Shown here: in pieces, positions 1 through 8,660 of the stretch
How the letters are laid out: every line of letters begins with the position of its first letter
Position numbering within the stretch: the first letter of the stretch is position 1
NCBI RefSeq assembly: GCF_018588885.1
Contig: NZ_JAFFIW010000006.1
Coordinates: forward strand, 1-64,000
DNA from: Mesorhizobium sp. dw_380
GTDB lineage: Bacteria > Pseudomonadota > Alphaproteobacteria > Rhizobiales > Rhizobiaceae
Direction of reading: 5' to 3'
Length of the DNA: 64,000 nucleotides
Translations under genes and position numbers: made by a program
Notes under the pieces: model-generated
What the model saw: only the letters and a program-made list of their open reading frames with translations
Told to the model about the DNA's origin: nothing
Databases searched by the model: none

Positions 1-382
1 GAGGTGGCCGTGGTTTCGCCGCCGGGGCCGTCGCGGCTGGGACAGGCTGCAGGCCGCCATCTCCGGTCAGCGCCGGACGCCGCGGCGCAGCCAGACGGAT
101 GTCGCGTTCGACGACGACGTCGGTCGGGCCGCCGATCAGAAGCAGATGTTCGATGTCGTCGCGGCGCACCAGCACCAGCCGGCGATGGCTGTCCACGGCG
201 GTGGCGTCCATGACGGCCAGCCGCGTCTTGCGGTTCCGGCCACCGGCGACAAACGTGCCGAAGGTCAGGTTGCGCACGAGCCTGATGATGACGAGCACGA
301 TGACCAGCAGGATCAGCGCCGCGAAGGTCCACAGGAGTGCTGCCGCATAACCGGGGCCCGCCACGCTATCCAGCCACTGCAT
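1..382 (-). CDS. FliO-like flagellar biosynthesis protein (5' part, runs off the window)
   Basis: Reading leftward from an ATG at 382 the frame stays open to the window edge, giving 127 residues. Residues about 12-35 form one membrane segment rich in Leu, Ile and Val. A basic stretch follows, then a small beta domain containing RLVLVRRDDIEHLLLIGG, which matches the cytoplasmic FliO/MopB pattern (family knowledge). After it comes a Pro/Ala-rich tail. FliO-type proteins assist assembly of the flagellar type III export gate in the inner membrane. The gene is divergent from cckA, with a repeat between them. It stands apart from any other flagellar gene in view, so a different role for this domain is possible. 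The 3' end is missing. Confidence 0.6.
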   Translation of the reverse strand, partial: MQWLDSVAGPGYAAALLWTFAALILLVIVLVIIRLVRNLTFGTFVAGGRNRKTRLAVMDATAVDSHRRLVLVRRDDIEHLLLIGGPTDVVVERDIRLAAPRRPALTGDGGLQPVPAATAPAAKPRPP

Positions 383-560
383 TGGTTTCCCCTGATCGGT
401 TTGGAAAGTGAGGCGACACTAGACCGTTGCGGAGGGCCACTGCAAGTTACCTTTCACGCATCGTGAACAGCTTGAAACACTCGCAGGCCGGCCGGCATCA
501 TTTTTATCTGACATTTGCCGCCCGGGCCTTTTCCAGACTAGGAGAATGTGATTCAACCGG

Positions 561-666
561 CTAAAGCGCGTCGCGCTGAAGCGGATTCATGCGACGCGCT
601 TTAGGTCCTTGTTTTGATGCATGTCGTTTTCCCAAAACCGAAGTCACTTTTGGGCGACATGCATTA
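561..666. repeat. Palindromic intergenic repeat, family B copy 1 (two hairpins)
   Basis: Two hairpins lie back to back between the FliO-like gene and cckA. The first (561-604) pairs CTAAAGCGCGTCGC with GCGACGCGCTTTAG. The second (about 617-665) pairs ATGCATGTCG with CGACATGCAT around an inner CCCAAAA/TTTTGGG stem. The second hairpin recurs in opposite orientation at 57466-57514, so this is a dispersed family. The rest of 383-708 holds only the divergent promoter region; I see no gene there. Confidence 0.8.
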
Positions 667-708
667 GGGGCGGGTGTCTGAACATCGGACTTCACGAGCA
701 GGGGGCAT

Positions 709-3285
709 ATGGCCAAGGAAGCGCGCGGCGATTTCTATCCGGTACCGATCGTCGATCAGAACACGCGACCGGGCGCGGTCACCCGGCTTGTCATCTTCAT
801 CGTCGTTCTGACGGGGGCCGCGATCGTCTTCGGCCTGTTCCGCGAGCGCCTCGGCGATCCCTTCCTGCTCGGCATGCTCGGCGTGCTGGCGATGATCGGT
901 GTCGGCTTCCTGTTTGCGACCGCGATCGGCTTCGTGCAGATCACGCCGCGCTCGACCGGCGATGAACTGTCCAAGGCTTTCGTCGATTCAATGGGCCAAG
1001 GCCTCCTTGTGACGGACACCAAAGGCCGCGTCGTCTATGCCAACCGCGCCTATGCCGACATGACCGGAGCCTCCTCGGCCGCCGACCTCAAGACGGTCGA
1101 AGGGCTGCTTTCGGACGTTCCGGAGGCCTCGGTGACCATTTACCGGCTGGCCTCCGGCCTGCGTGACGGCCAGCCGGGCGACGGCGAGTTCCGGCTAGCG
1201 CAATCGATCCGGCCCGGCGCCGAACCGGGCGCCCGCTGGTACAGGGCGCGCGCCCGCACGTTCAGCGTTCCGGGCCAGCGCTTGCCGATGCTGGCCTGGC
1301 AACTCGCCGATATTTCGCAGGAGCGCGCCGAGCAGGAGCGCTTCTTCCTCGACCTGCAGAAGGCCATCGATCATCTCGACCACGCTCCGGCCGGCTTCTT
1401 TTCCGCCGACCAGGACGGCCGCGTCACCTATATCAACGCCACGCTCGCGGAATGGCTGGGCATCGATCTCGCCAGTTTCACGCCCGGCGCCGTGACCTTG
1501 CCGGATATCGTTGCCGGGGACGGCATGGCGCTGGTGCGCTCGGTCAAGGCCGACCCCGGCACGACGCGCAATGCGGTCATCGATCTCGACCTGACGACGA
1601 TGACGGGGGAAGCGCTGCCGGTGCGCTTCATGCATCGCGTTTCGGCCAGCCGCGAAGGCGTCGGTGGCCCGACGCGCACGATCGTGCTCAACCGCACGCA
1701 GGGCGAGGACGCCTCGGCTGATCTGCGGGCCTCGGAGGTGCGCTTCACCCGCTTCTTCAACTCGACGCCGATGGCGATCGCGGGCGTCGATGCCAGCGGA
1801 CGCATCCTGCGCACCAACGCGCCATTCCTGTCGCTGTTTTCCTCGGTCGTCGACCGCGACGCCGTGGATCGCCGCGTGCGGCTCGACACGGTGATCCATG
1901 GGCGCGACCGGCCGGCCTTTGCCGCCGCATTCGAGAAAGCCCGGCAGCGGCAGGCCGACATCGACCCGATCGACACCATGCTGCCCGGCAACGAGGAGCG
2001 GCACATCCGTTTCTACGTCAACGCCGTCGCCGACGGCACCGGCGGCGAGGGTGCCGAAGAATCGGCCATCGTATATGCCGTCGAGACGACCGAGCAGAAG
2101 GCGCTCGAAGGGCAGATGGCGCAAAGCCAGAAGATGCAGGCGGTCGGGCAACTCGCCGGCGGCATCGCCCACGATTTCAACAATGTGCTGACCGCCATCA
2201 TCATGGCGTCGGACCTGCTTTTGACCAATCATCGGCCGTCGGATCCGTCCTTCCCCGACATCATGAACATCAAGCAGAACGCCAATCGCGCTGCTTCGCT
2301 GGTCAGACAGCTGCTGGCCTTCTCGCGCAAGCAGACGCTGCGGCCGGAAGTGCTGAACCTGACTGACGTGCTCGCCGATCTCAGGATGCTGCTTGCCCGG
2401 CTGGTCGGCAACGACATCAAGCTGAAGGTCGACCACGGCCGTGATCTTTGGCCGGTCAAGGTCGATATCGGCCAGTTCGAACAGGTGGTGGTCAACCTGG
2501 CGGTCAACGCGCGCGACGCAATGCCGGCCGGCGGCGATCTCACGGTGCGCACCCGCAACGTGACCGCCGAAGAGTGCAAGACCTTCCCCTATCGCGAACT
2601 CACCGCCGCCGACTATGTCGTGGTCGAAGTCGAGGACACCGGCAGCGGCATCGCGCCCGAGGTGCTGAAGAAGATCTTCGAGCCGTTCTTCACCACCAAG
2701 GAGGTCGGCAAGGGCACGGGCCTCGGCCTGTCCATGGTCTACGGCATCATCAAGCAGACCGGCGGCTTCATTTTCTGCGATTCGGAAGTCGGCAAGGGAT
2801 CGACCTTCCGTATCTTCCTGCCGCGCCACATCGCGGAAGCAAAGACGGCAGCCGAGCTCGGTGAAGCGCCCAGCGCGGCGCCGGTCAAGCCGGCCGACAG
2901 CAGCAAGGACCTGTCCGGGTCGGCCACGGTGCTGCTGGTCGAGGACGAGGATGCCGTGCGCATGGGCGGCATGCGTGCGCTGACCTCGCGCGGCTATACG
3001 GTGCACGAGGCGTCCTCGGGCGTCGAGGCGCTGGAAGTGTTCGAGGCACTCGGCGGCAAGGTGGATATCGTCGTTTCCGACGTGGTGATGCCGGAGATGG
3101 ACGGGCCGACCCTGCTTGGCGAATTGCGCAAGCGCCAGCCGGATATCAAGTTCGTCTTCGTGTCAGGCTATGCCGAAGACGCATTCGCCAGGAACCTGCC
3201 GGCCGACGCGCATTTCGGCTTCCTGCCGAAGCCGTTCTCGCTCAAGCAATTGGCGACGATCGTCAAGGACGTGCTGGAGTCTTAG
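709..3285 (+). CDS. cckA: Hybrid sensor histidine kinase CckA
   Basis: 858 residues. Two membrane segments (about 27-45 and 51-78) are followed by PAS-type sensory regions (about 90-460). A HisKA domain has the phospho-acceptor His488 in GGIAHDFNN. The HATPase domain has an N box near NARDAM, the G1 motif EDTGSGIAP and the G2 motif [10 protein letters not shown]-terminal receiver carries phospho-acceptor Asp791 in [12 protein letters not shown]. This order and the IAHDFNN box are those of CckA, which feeds phosphate through ChpT to the cell-cycle regulator CtrA and acts as kinase or phosphatase at the inner membrane. A purine-rich CAGGGGG lies just before the ATG. The gene converges on the ribbon-helix-helix gene with a gap of only 10 bases. 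Confidence 0.93.
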   Translation: MAKEARGDFYPVPIVDQNTRPGAVTRLVIFIVVLTGAAIVFGLFRERLGDPFLLGMLGVLAMIGVGFLFATAIGFVQITPRSTGDELSKAFVDSMGQGLLVTDTKGRVVYANRAYADMTGASSAADLKTVEGLLSDVPEASVTIYRLASGLRDGQPGDGEFRLAQSIRPGAEPGARWYRARARTFSVPGQRLPMLAWQLADISQERAEQERFFLDLQKAIDHLDHAPAGFFSADQDGRVTYINATLAEWLGIDLASFTPGAVTLPDIVAGDGMALVRSVKADPGTTRNAVIDLDLTTMTGEALPVRFMHRVSASREGVGGPTRTIVLNRTQGEDASADLRASEVRFTRFFNSTPMAIAGVDASGRILRTNAPFLSLFSSVVDRDAVDRRVRLDTVIHGRDRPAFAAAFEKARQRQADIDPIDTMLPGNEERHIRFYVNAVADGTGGEGAEESAIVYAVETTEQKALEGQMAQSQKMQAVGQLAGGIAHDFNNVLTAIIMASDLLLTNHRPSDPSFPDIMNIKQNANRAASLVRQLLAFSRKQTLRPEVLNLTDVLADLRMLLARLVGNDIKLKVDHGRDLWPVKVDIGQFEQVVVNLAVNARDAMPAGGDLTVRTRNVTAEECKTFPYRELTAADYVVVEVEDTGSGIAPEVLKKIFEPFFTTKEVGKGTGLGLSMVYGIIKQTGGFIFCDSEVGKGSTFRIFLPRHIAEAKTAAELGEAPSAAPVKPADSSKDLSGSATVLLVEDEDAVRMGGMRALTSRGYTVHEASSGVEALEVFEALGGKVDIVVSDVVMPEMDGPTLLGELRKRQPDIKFVFVSGYAEDAFARNLPADAHFGFLPKPFSLKQLATIVKDVLES

Positions 3286-3295
3286 AAGTCGCTGG

Positions 3296-3601
3296 CTAGG
3301 CCGCTTCCTGCTTCAGCGCCATCCGCTCGTCCAGACCAGGGCGATGGCCACGCAGATAGAGCGCGCAGGTGGTGCGCAGCATGGACGCGAAATTGGGGAT
3401 CTCGCCGTTGATCTCGATGGCTTCGTCATAAAGTTTCGAGATGAATTTCGGCGTCGTCAGGTTCTGGCTTTCAGCGATTTCGTCGAGCAAGGCCCAGAAC
3501 GTCGCCTCGAGCTGGATGCTGGTCGAATGTCCGTCGATGCGGATCGACCGGTTGATCTGGCGATAGCCCTGCGGATCCTGTGCGGCAAACACTCTGCACA
3601 T
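3296..3601 (-). CDS. Ribbon-helix-helix domain protein
   Basis: 101 residues. From about residue 18 the sequence (SIRIDGHSTSIQLEATFW, then a helix with FISKLYDEA) matches the RHH_4 type of ribbon-helix-helix domain common in alphaproteobacteria. Such proteins bind DNA as dimers, but targets of this type are mostly unknown. The C-terminal 20 residues, with LYLRGHRPG, are typical of the family. A GGGAGG ribosome site lies 5 bases before the ATG. It is convergent with cckA and could be cotranscribed with the doubtful small ORF just upstream. Confidence 0.8.
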   Translation of the reverse strand: MCRVFAAQDPQGYRQINRSIRIDGHSTSIQLEATFWALLDEIAESQNLTTPKFISKLYDEAIEINGEIPNFASMLRTTCALYLRGHRPGLDERMALKQEAA

Positions 3602-3603
3602 CG

Positions 3604-3777
3604 TTACCTCCCGTTTTTGTTGGTCTTGGGCACTGACGGAGCCGTCGACGCCTTTTGAACACTGCCTACGATTTCATCTTCGACCGGACGGTCGATAACG
3701 GCAATCGGACTTTCGTCCTTAGACGGGGCGACACTATCAATTTTCCGATCCCAGGCGTGGTAATCGGCTGCCACCAC
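3604..3777 (-). CDS. Possible small ORF upstream of the RHH gene (doubtful)
   Basis: A GTG-started frame of 57 residues ends 2 bases before the RHH gene, and its last codons contain that gene's ribosome site. The composition (YHAWDRKI, then a hydrophilic Lys/Asp/Ser-rich tail ending NKNGR) looks protein-like, and the spacing suggests coupling. The frame stays open leftward against the glyoxalase gene, so the start is uncertain. I recognise no family. The same DNA is also open on the + strand, but without a conserved look. Confidence 0.3.
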   Translation of the reverse strand: MVAADYHAWDRKIDSVAPSKDESPIAVIDRPVEDEIVGSVQKASTAPSVPKTNKNGR

Positions 3778-3834
3778 CTTTCTTCGCCGGCGCGCATAAT
3801 CAGCTTCGAAAGCTTTGAAGCTGCGGAGTCTGAT

Positions 3835-4230
3835 TTGGCGAAGGCAATCCACACCATGATCCGGGTTCTCGACGAGGCCCGGTCCATCGATTTCTACAAC
3901 AAGGCCTTCGGCCTCGACATCGCTCAGCGGCTGGATTTCGAGACCTTTACGCTGGTCTACCTCAGCAATGCCGACGCGCCTTTCGAAGTCGAGTTGACCG
4001 TCAACAAGGGGCGGCAGGAGCCTTATATCCTTGGCGACGGCTATGGCCACCTTGCGGTCTCGGTCGCCGATCTCGACAGCGAGCACGACCGGCTCGGCGC
4101 GCTCGGCCTCAGCCCGAAGAAGATCGTCGAATTCAACCGCGACGGTTCGCTCATCGCCCGCTTTTTCTTCATCGAGGACCCCGACGGCTACAAGATCGAG
4201 GTTCTGCAGCGTGGAGGGCGCTTCCAATAG
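3835..4230 (+). CDS. Glyoxalase/VOC-family protein (TTG start)
   Basis: 131 residues from a TTG. The family's usual N-terminus (M-A-K-A-I-H-x-M-I-R-V-L) aligns with TTG-AKAIHTMIRVL, and GGAG lies 8 bases upstream, so I prefer TTG over the far upstream ATG. The sequence has two beta-alpha-beta-beta-beta halves of the vicinal oxygen chelate fold. Likely metal ligands are His in AIHTMIRV, Glu in FEVELTVN, His in YGHLAVSV and Glu in YKIEVLQ, matching lactoylglutathione lyase (GloA-type). The likely role is methylglyoxal detoxification with glutathione in the cytoplasm. A near-perfect 21-bp palindrome (AGCTTCGAAAG..., 3802-3822) sits just before the ribosome site and could be an operator. Confidence 0.8.
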   Translation: MAKAIHTMIRVLDEARSIDFYNKAFGLDIAQRLDFETFTLVYLSNADAPFEVELTVNKGRQEPYILGDGYGHLAVSVADLDSEHDRLGALGLSPKKIVEFNRDGSLIARFFFIEDPDGYKIEVLQRGGRFQ

Positions 4231-4301
4231 CGGCCGCGCGGACCAGCGCGGCGCCAGCAACGGCACCCATGGGGTGCGAACAGCAAGCAGGGAGGAACAA
4301 T

Positions 4302-4832
4302 ATGGTCACGATCTATGAGAGGAAGCCTGGCCTTTCGCGGCGCGAGCTTCTGAAACGCGGCGGGATCGGCGCGATGCTCGTCATCTCCGGCAGCGCCGTC
4401 ATCAGCCCGCAACATGCCTGGGGGCTGGAGACCTCGGCGCTGAAGCCGGAGACGATGGCAACGCTGATCCAGGTGGCGCGCGATATCTACCCGCACGACC
4501 AGGTCCCGGACAAATATTACGCCGTCGCGGTCAAGGGGCATGACGAGATGGCCGGCAAGGATCCGGCTCACAAGGAGCTGATCGAAAACGGCATCGCCGA
4601 TCTCGACAAGAAGGCCGGCAGCGGCGGCTATCGTGGGCTTGGCTGGGAAGAGCAGCGTGTGGCGCTGCTCAGGGATATCGAGAGTTCGCCCTTCTTCCAG
4701 ACTGTCCGCGGCGGTCTCGTGGTCAGTCTCTACAACCAGAAAGAGATCTGGCCGATCTTCGGCTACGAGGGCGAATCCTATTCCAAGGGCGGCTACATCG
4801 CGCGTGGTTTCAACGACATCGAGTGGCTCTGA
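4302..4832 (+). CDS. Tat-exported gluconate 2-dehydrogenase subunit 3-like protein
   Basis: 176 residues from the ATG at 4302, which has an ideal GGAGGA 5 bases upstream; upstream starts in frame lack one. The N-terminus holds a twin-arginine signal (LSRRELLKRGG, Arg13-Arg14) and a hydrophobic stretch ending near ISPQHAWG, so the folded protein should go to the periplasm. The remainder resembles the small gamma subunit of membrane-bound sugar/polyol dehydrogenases (gluconate 2-dehydrogenase subunit 3 family). That subunit escorts the flavin subunit through Tat, and the next gene encodes a GMC flavoenzyme 47 bases downstream. No cytochrome c subunit is present, so the electron acceptor is not visible. 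Confidence 0.75.
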   Translation: MVTIYERKPGLSRRELLKRGGIGAMLVISGSAVISPQHAWGLETSALKPETMATLIQVARDIYPHDQVPDKYYAVAVKGHDEMAGKDPAHKELIENGIADLDKKAGSGGYRGLGWEEQRVALLRDIESSPFFQTVRGGLVVSLYNQKEIWPIFGYEGESYSKGGYIARGFNDIEWL

Positions 4833-4879
4833 GCCCCGTCGTCTCGATACCCGCAAACAGGAATTCATGGGAGGAAACC

Positions 4880-6451
4880 ATGGCAGCAGCATTTGATCTC
4901 AACAATGACGGCGTGGTCGTCATCATCGGCTCGGGCGCCGGCGGCGGCACGCTCGGCAACGAACTGGCGCAGAAAGGCGTCGACGTCGTCATCCTCGAGG
5001 CCGGCGCGCGCCACGAATATGAGGACTTCATCAACGACGAGTGGGATTCCTTTTCCCAACTCGCCTGGAAGGACAAGCGCACCACGTCTGGCGACTGGCG
5101 CGTGGCCAAGGATTTTCCGAACCTGCCGGCCTGGATCGTCAAGTCGGTCGGCGGATCGACCACGCACTGGGCCGGAGCGTCGCTGCGCTTCCAGGAGCAT
5201 GAGTTCAAGACGCTGTCGACCTACGGCAAGCTGGAAGGCGCCAACCTTTTGGACTGGCCGGTCACGCTGGCCGAGATGGAGCCTTATTACGCCAAGGCGG
5301 AAGCCAAGATGGGCGTGACCGGCACCAATGACTGGCCGCGGCTGCCCGGCAACAACAATTTCAAGGTGCTGAAAGCCGGCGCCGACAAGCTCGGCTACAA
5401 GGAATGCCACACCGGCAACATGGCGATCAACTCGGTAGAACGCGACGACCGCAACTCCTGCCAGCAGACCGGCTTCTGCTTCCAGGGTTGCAAATGGGGT
5501 GCCAAATGGTCGACGCTCTACACCGAGATCCCCAAGGGCGAGGCGACAGGCCATCTCGAAGTCCGTCCCAACGCCATGGCGATCAAGATCAACCATGATG
5601 CTTCGGGCAGGGTGACCGGCGTCGTCTATGCCGACAAGGACGGCAAGCTGCAGGAGCAGAAGGCTCGAATCGTCGCCGTCGCCGGCAATTCGATCGAAAG
5701 CCCGCGCCTGCTGCTCAATTCCGAATCGGCCAAATTCCCGCGCGGACTTGCCAACTCGTCAGGGCAGGTGGGCAAGAACTACATGCGCCACACCACCGGC
5801 TCGGTCTACGCCATCTTCGACAAGCCGGTGCACATGTATCGCGGCACCACCATGGCCGGCATCATCCGCGACGAAGCACGCCATGATCCGTCGCGCGGTT
5901 TCGCGGGTGGCTACGAGTTCGAGACGCTGTCGCTCGGACTGCCGTTCATGGCGGCTTTCCTGAACCCCGGCGGCTGGGGGCGCTCCTTCACCACGGCGCT
6001 CGACCATTACGACCATATGGCCGGCCTATGGATCGTCGGCGAGGACATGCCACGCGCGGAGAACCGAATCACGCTGCATGCGGACGAGAAGGACGAGCAC
6101 GGCATGCCGATCGCCGACGTGCATTTCGACGACCATCCGAACGACACGGCCATGCGCAACCATGCCTACAAGCAGGCCTCGGCGCTCTACGCAGCGGTTG
6201 GCGCAACACGCACCTTCCCGACGCCGCCCTATCCGTCGACGCACAATCTCGGCACCAACCGGATGAGTGAAAGGGCGGACGACGGCGTCGTCAACAAGCA
6301 TGGCCAGACGCACGACATCAAGAACCTGTTCGTGTCTGATGGCAGTCAGTTCACGACGGGTGCCGCCGAAAACCCGACCTTGACCATCGTGTCGCTGGCG
6401 ATCCGCCAGGCCGACTACATCGCCGCCCAGATGTCGGCCAAGACCATCTGA
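4880..6451 (+). CDS. GMC-family FAD-dependent oxidoreductase (sugar/alcohol dehydrogenase large subunit)
   Basis: 523 residues from the ATG at 4880 (GGAGG 6 bases upstream). The N-terminal dinucleotide-binding motif is IIGSGAGGGTLG (Gly17-x-Gly19-x-x-Gly22), with the FAD-ribose acid in VVILEAG. The C-terminal GMC domain has the catalytic His in STHNLGTNRM and the Asn in AAENPTLTI, both intact. The protein lacks a signal peptide of its own and probably hitch-hikes through Tat with the preceding subunit (family knowledge for gluconate dehydrogenases). The substrate is not readable from sequence; gluconate, sorbitol or a similar polyol fits. A strong terminator follows. Confidence 0.85.
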   Translation: MAAAFDLNNDGVVVIIGSGAGGGTLGNELAQKGVDVVILEAGARHEYEDFINDEWDSFSQLAWKDKRTTSGDWRVAKDFPNLPAWIVKSVGGSTTHWAGASLRFQEHEFKTLSTYGKLEGANLLDWPVTLAEMEPYYAKAEAKMGVTGTNDWPRLPGNNNFKVLKAGADKLGYKECHTGNMAINSVERDDRNSCQQTGFCFQGCKWGAKWSTLYTEIPKGEATGHLEVRPNAMAIKINHDASGRVTGVVYADKDGKLQEQKARIVAVAGNSIESPRLLLNSESAKFPRGLANSSGQVGKNYMRHTTGSVYAIFDKPVHMYRGTTMAGIIRDEARHDPSRGFAGGYEFETLSLGLPFMAAFLNPGGWGRSFTTALDHYDHMAGLWIVGEDMPRAENRITLHADEKDEHGMPIADVHFDDHPNDTAMRNHAYKQASALYAAVGATRTFPTPPYPSTHNLGTNRMSERADDGVVNKHGQTHDIKNLFVSDGSQFTTGAAENPTLTIVSLAIRQADYIAAQMSAKTI

Positions 6452-6476
6452 GTACAGCTCCTCCCAACTGCCTGCT

Positions 6477-6511
6477 GGCGCGGAATCCCACAAGGTTCCG
6501 CGCCTTTTTTT
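6477..6511 (+). terminator. Rho-independent terminator after the GMC operon
   Basis: The stem GGCGCGGAA pairs with TTCCGCGCC around a loop of about 10 bases and is followed by seven T residues. It sits 25 bases after the GMC stop codon. On the other strand it could also serve the convergent secreted-protein gene at 6522. Confidence 0.9.
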
Positions 6512-6521
6512 GGTCGGTGTC

Positions 6522-6920
6522 TCAGTTCTTCGTGCAGGTCGAGGCGGTGAAGGCCCCGTCGGGCTGCTTCATGATGATGTCGAAGGAGGGCGGGGTCTGG
6601 CCATCCAGCGTTGCCTGGGTGAGGGACAAGGAATTGCCGCCAGCCGTATAGCCTCCGAGGGGTCCCAGCCAGGAGATCACACCGTTTGCATCCATCTGGT
6701 AGTTATAACCCTGCTGGGCCTTCCCGAAGGTGACCGGGCCAGTGTAGACATTTCCCTTGATGGTGATGTCGCCGAGGTTAAGGAACATGCCGAGCAGGTA
6801 GACCTCGCAATGATAGGTGCCATCGGGCATCTTGCCGTCGCTGAAGTCGGCCCGGGCGGCACCGGTCGCTGTCGCCAGAAGCAAGATGCCGATAAAAATG
6901 CGTGAAATCAGGAATGCCAT
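6522..6920 (-). CDS. Small secreted protein, unknown
   Basis: 132 residues with a clear Sec signal peptide (hydrophobic FIGILLLATATGAARA, cleavage likely before DFSDG). The mature part is beta-rich, with many Gly, Tyr and Asn, and two Cys (YHCEVY and near the end ASTCTKN) that may form a disulfide. I recognise no catalytic motif. It is likely periplasmic or outer-surface. It is divergent from the urt operon and shares the upstream AT-rich region 6921-7175. Confidence 0.7.
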   Translation of the reverse strand: MAFLISRIFIGILLLATATGAARADFSDGKMPDGTYHCEVYLLGMFLNLGDITIKGNVYTGPVTFGKAQQGYNYQMDANGVISWLGPLGGYTAGGNSLSLTQATLDGQTPPSFDIIMKQPDGAFTASTCTKN

Positions 6921-6956
6921 GGCGTCACTCGATTGAGGGGCGAGCTTGCCCTATTT

Positions 6957-6972
6957 TTGCGCTGTACCGCAA
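6957..6972. promoter_or_regulatory. Possible NtrC-type or other activator site upstream of urtA
   Basis: An inverted repeat, TTGCG-6-CGCAA, lies about 205 bases before the sigma-54 element. Its spacing and position would suit a distant activator such as NtrC, but the match to the NtrC consensus (GCAC...GTGC) is only partial. The rest of 6921-7175 is AT-rich and has no gene. Confidence 0.25.
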
Positions 6973-7175
6973 CATTTGTCGTCCACGGCACGCGTCGCGA
7001 AGATCAAAATCTAGGCATTTGATCAAATTGGGCGAAAATTAGGCAGATGTCCTATGCTCTGCGCAAATTTCCCTCAACCAATTTCTAACCGGCTCTCTTT
7101 GTCAGGTTCAACCTGATATAACAACAGGCTGATAACGTTTGGCTATTTGCCGCTTTTGAACGTCCCCGCAGCGGT

Positions 7176-7191
7176 TGGCATGGGGGTTGCA
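7176..7191 (+). promoter_or_regulatory. Sigma-54 promoter of the urt operon
   Basis: TGGCATGGGGGTTGCA has the GG (-24) and GC (-12) elements separated by exactly 10 bases, close to the sigma-54 consensus TGGCACG-N4-TTGCA. Transcription would begin near 7202, which excludes the ATG at 7175 as the urtA start and supports 7235. Nitrogen-limited, NtrC-dependent expression is the expected consequence. Confidence 0.8.
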
Positions 7192-7234
7192 TTGCATGGC
7201 TGCGGTGCAATCAACCAGCTTGGGAGTCTTCCGT

Positions 7235-8545
7235 ATGAGGGGTAATTTCTCGACAATAACAAAAATGTTTTCGGCGAGCGTGGTCGCCGCCGGTCTGTTG
7301 ATGTCGGCTCCCGCCAGGGCGGCCGACGATACGATCAAGGTCGGCATCCTGCATTCGCTGTCGGGGACGATGGCGATTTCGGAGACGACGCTGAAGGACG
7401 CCATGCTGATGCTCATCGACGAGCAGAACGCCAAGGGCGGCCTGCTCGGCAAGAAGCTCGAAGCCGTCGTCGTCGATCCGGCCTCCAATTGGCCGCTGTT
7501 CGCCGAAAAGGCCCGCGAGCTGATTTCGAAGGACAAGGTCGCGGCGGTGTTCGGCTGCTGGACTTCGGTGTCGCGCAAATCGGTGCTGCCGGTGTTCTCG
7601 GAACTCGACAACATCCTGTTCTATCCCGTCCAGTATGAGGGCGAGGAGAGCGAGCGCAACGTGTTCTACACCGGTGCCGCGCCCAACCAGCAGGCCATTC
7701 CGGCCGTCGACTATCTGATGGGCGAAGATGGCGGTTCGGTAAAGCGCTGGGTGCTCGAAGGCACCGACTATGTCTATCCGCGCACCACCAACAAGATCCT
7801 CGAAGCCTATCTGAAGTCGAAGGGCGTCGCGGCCGAAGACATCATGGTCAACTACACGCCGTTCGGTTTCTCCGACTGGCAGACCGAAGTCTCGGCGATC
7901 AAGAAGTTCGGCTCGGCCGGCAAGAAGACCGCCGTCGTCTCGACCGTGAACGGCGACGCCAACGTGCCGTTCTACAAGGAACTCGGCAACCAGGGCATCA
8001 AGGCCGAGGACATCCCGGTCATGGCGTTCTCGGTCGGCGAGGAAGAGCTGGCCGGTCTCGACACCGCGCCGCTCGTCGGCCATCTCGCCGCCTGGAACTA
8101 CTTTGAAAGCGTCGATACGCCCGAAAACAAGAAGTTCATCGCCAACTGGCACAAGTTCATCAAGAACAACAAGCGCACGACCAACGACCCGATGGAAGCC
8201 CACTATATCGGCTTCAACATGTGGGTGAAGGCGGTCGAGAAGGCTGGCACCACCGACCCGGACAAGGTCATCGACGCCATGATCGGCGTTTCGGTGCCGA
8301 ACCTGACCGGCGGCTATGCGACGATGATGCCGAACCACCACATCACCAAACCGGTACTGATCGGTGAAATCCAGGCCAACGGCCAGTTCGAGACGGTTTC
8401 GCGCACACCGGGCCTGGTGATGGGCGACGAATGGTCGGATTACCTGCCGGACTCCAAGGACCTGATTTCCGATTGGCGCAAGCCCTTGTCCTGCGGCAAC
8501 TTCAACGTTGCCACCGGCAAGTGCGGCGGCAAGGGGACGAACTGA
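7235..8545 (+). CDS. urtA: Urea ABC transporter substrate-binding protein UrtA
   Basis: 436 residues. The start at 7235 has GGGAG 8 bases upstream and lies downstream of the sigma-54 promoter. A Sec signal peptide ends at SAPARA-ADDT. The mature protein begins with TIKVGILHSLSGTMAISE and contains NILFYPVQYEGEESERNVFY, both hallmarks of UrtA/AmiC-type periplasmic binding proteins. UrtA captures urea (or short amides) and delivers it to UrtBC. It is the first gene of urtABCDE. Two RNA hairpins follow it. Urease genes are not in the window. Confidence 0.93.
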   Translation: MRGNFSTITKMFSASVVAAGLLMSAPARAADDTIKVGILHSLSGTMAISETTLKDAMLMLIDEQNAKGGLLGKKLEAVVVDPASNWPLFAEKARELISKDKVAAVFGCWTSVSRKSVLPVFSELDNILFYPVQYEGEESERNVFYTGAAPNQQAIPAVDYLMGEDGGSVKRWVLEGTDYVYPRTTNKILEAYLKSKGVAAEDIMVNYTPFGFSDWQTEVSAIKKFGSAGKKTAVVSTVNGDANVPFYKELGNQGIKAEDIPVMAFSVGEEELAGLDTAPLVGHLAAWNYFESVDTPENKKFIANWHKFIKNNKRTTNDPMEAHYIGFNMWVKAVEKAGTTDPDKVIDAMIGVSVPNLTGGYATMMPNHHITKPVLIGEIQANGQFETVSRTPGLVMGDEWSDYLPDSKDLISDWRKPLSCGNFNVATGKCGGKGTN

Positions 8546-8556
8546 CCCTCCCGGTC

Positions 8557-8624
8557 TGGACCTTCGGGTCCATGACCAAGACCGCAAGCGCTCCGGGCGG
8601 ACTTCGTCCTCCAAATCCGCCCGG
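8557..8624 (+). promoter_or_regulatory. Two stable stem-loops between urtA and urtB
   Basis: TGGACC-TTCG-GGTCCA (8557-8572) carries a classic UUCG tetraloop. A second stem, CCGGGCGGA (8593-8601) with TCCGCCCGG (8616-8624), follows. There is no T tract, so they are unlikely to terminate fully. Hairpins in this position after binding-protein genes usually protect the 5' mRNA part and give more binding protein than permease; that role is inferred here. Confidence 0.65.
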
Positions 8625-8660
8625 GCGCGACATCAACCGTTCAGGAGTTACCTGGAGCCG

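Noticed and set aside
1195..3006. Long open frame antisense to cckA
   Set aside because: High-GC shadow frame; the + strand carries complete CckA motifs, and the antisense protein has no recognisable domain.
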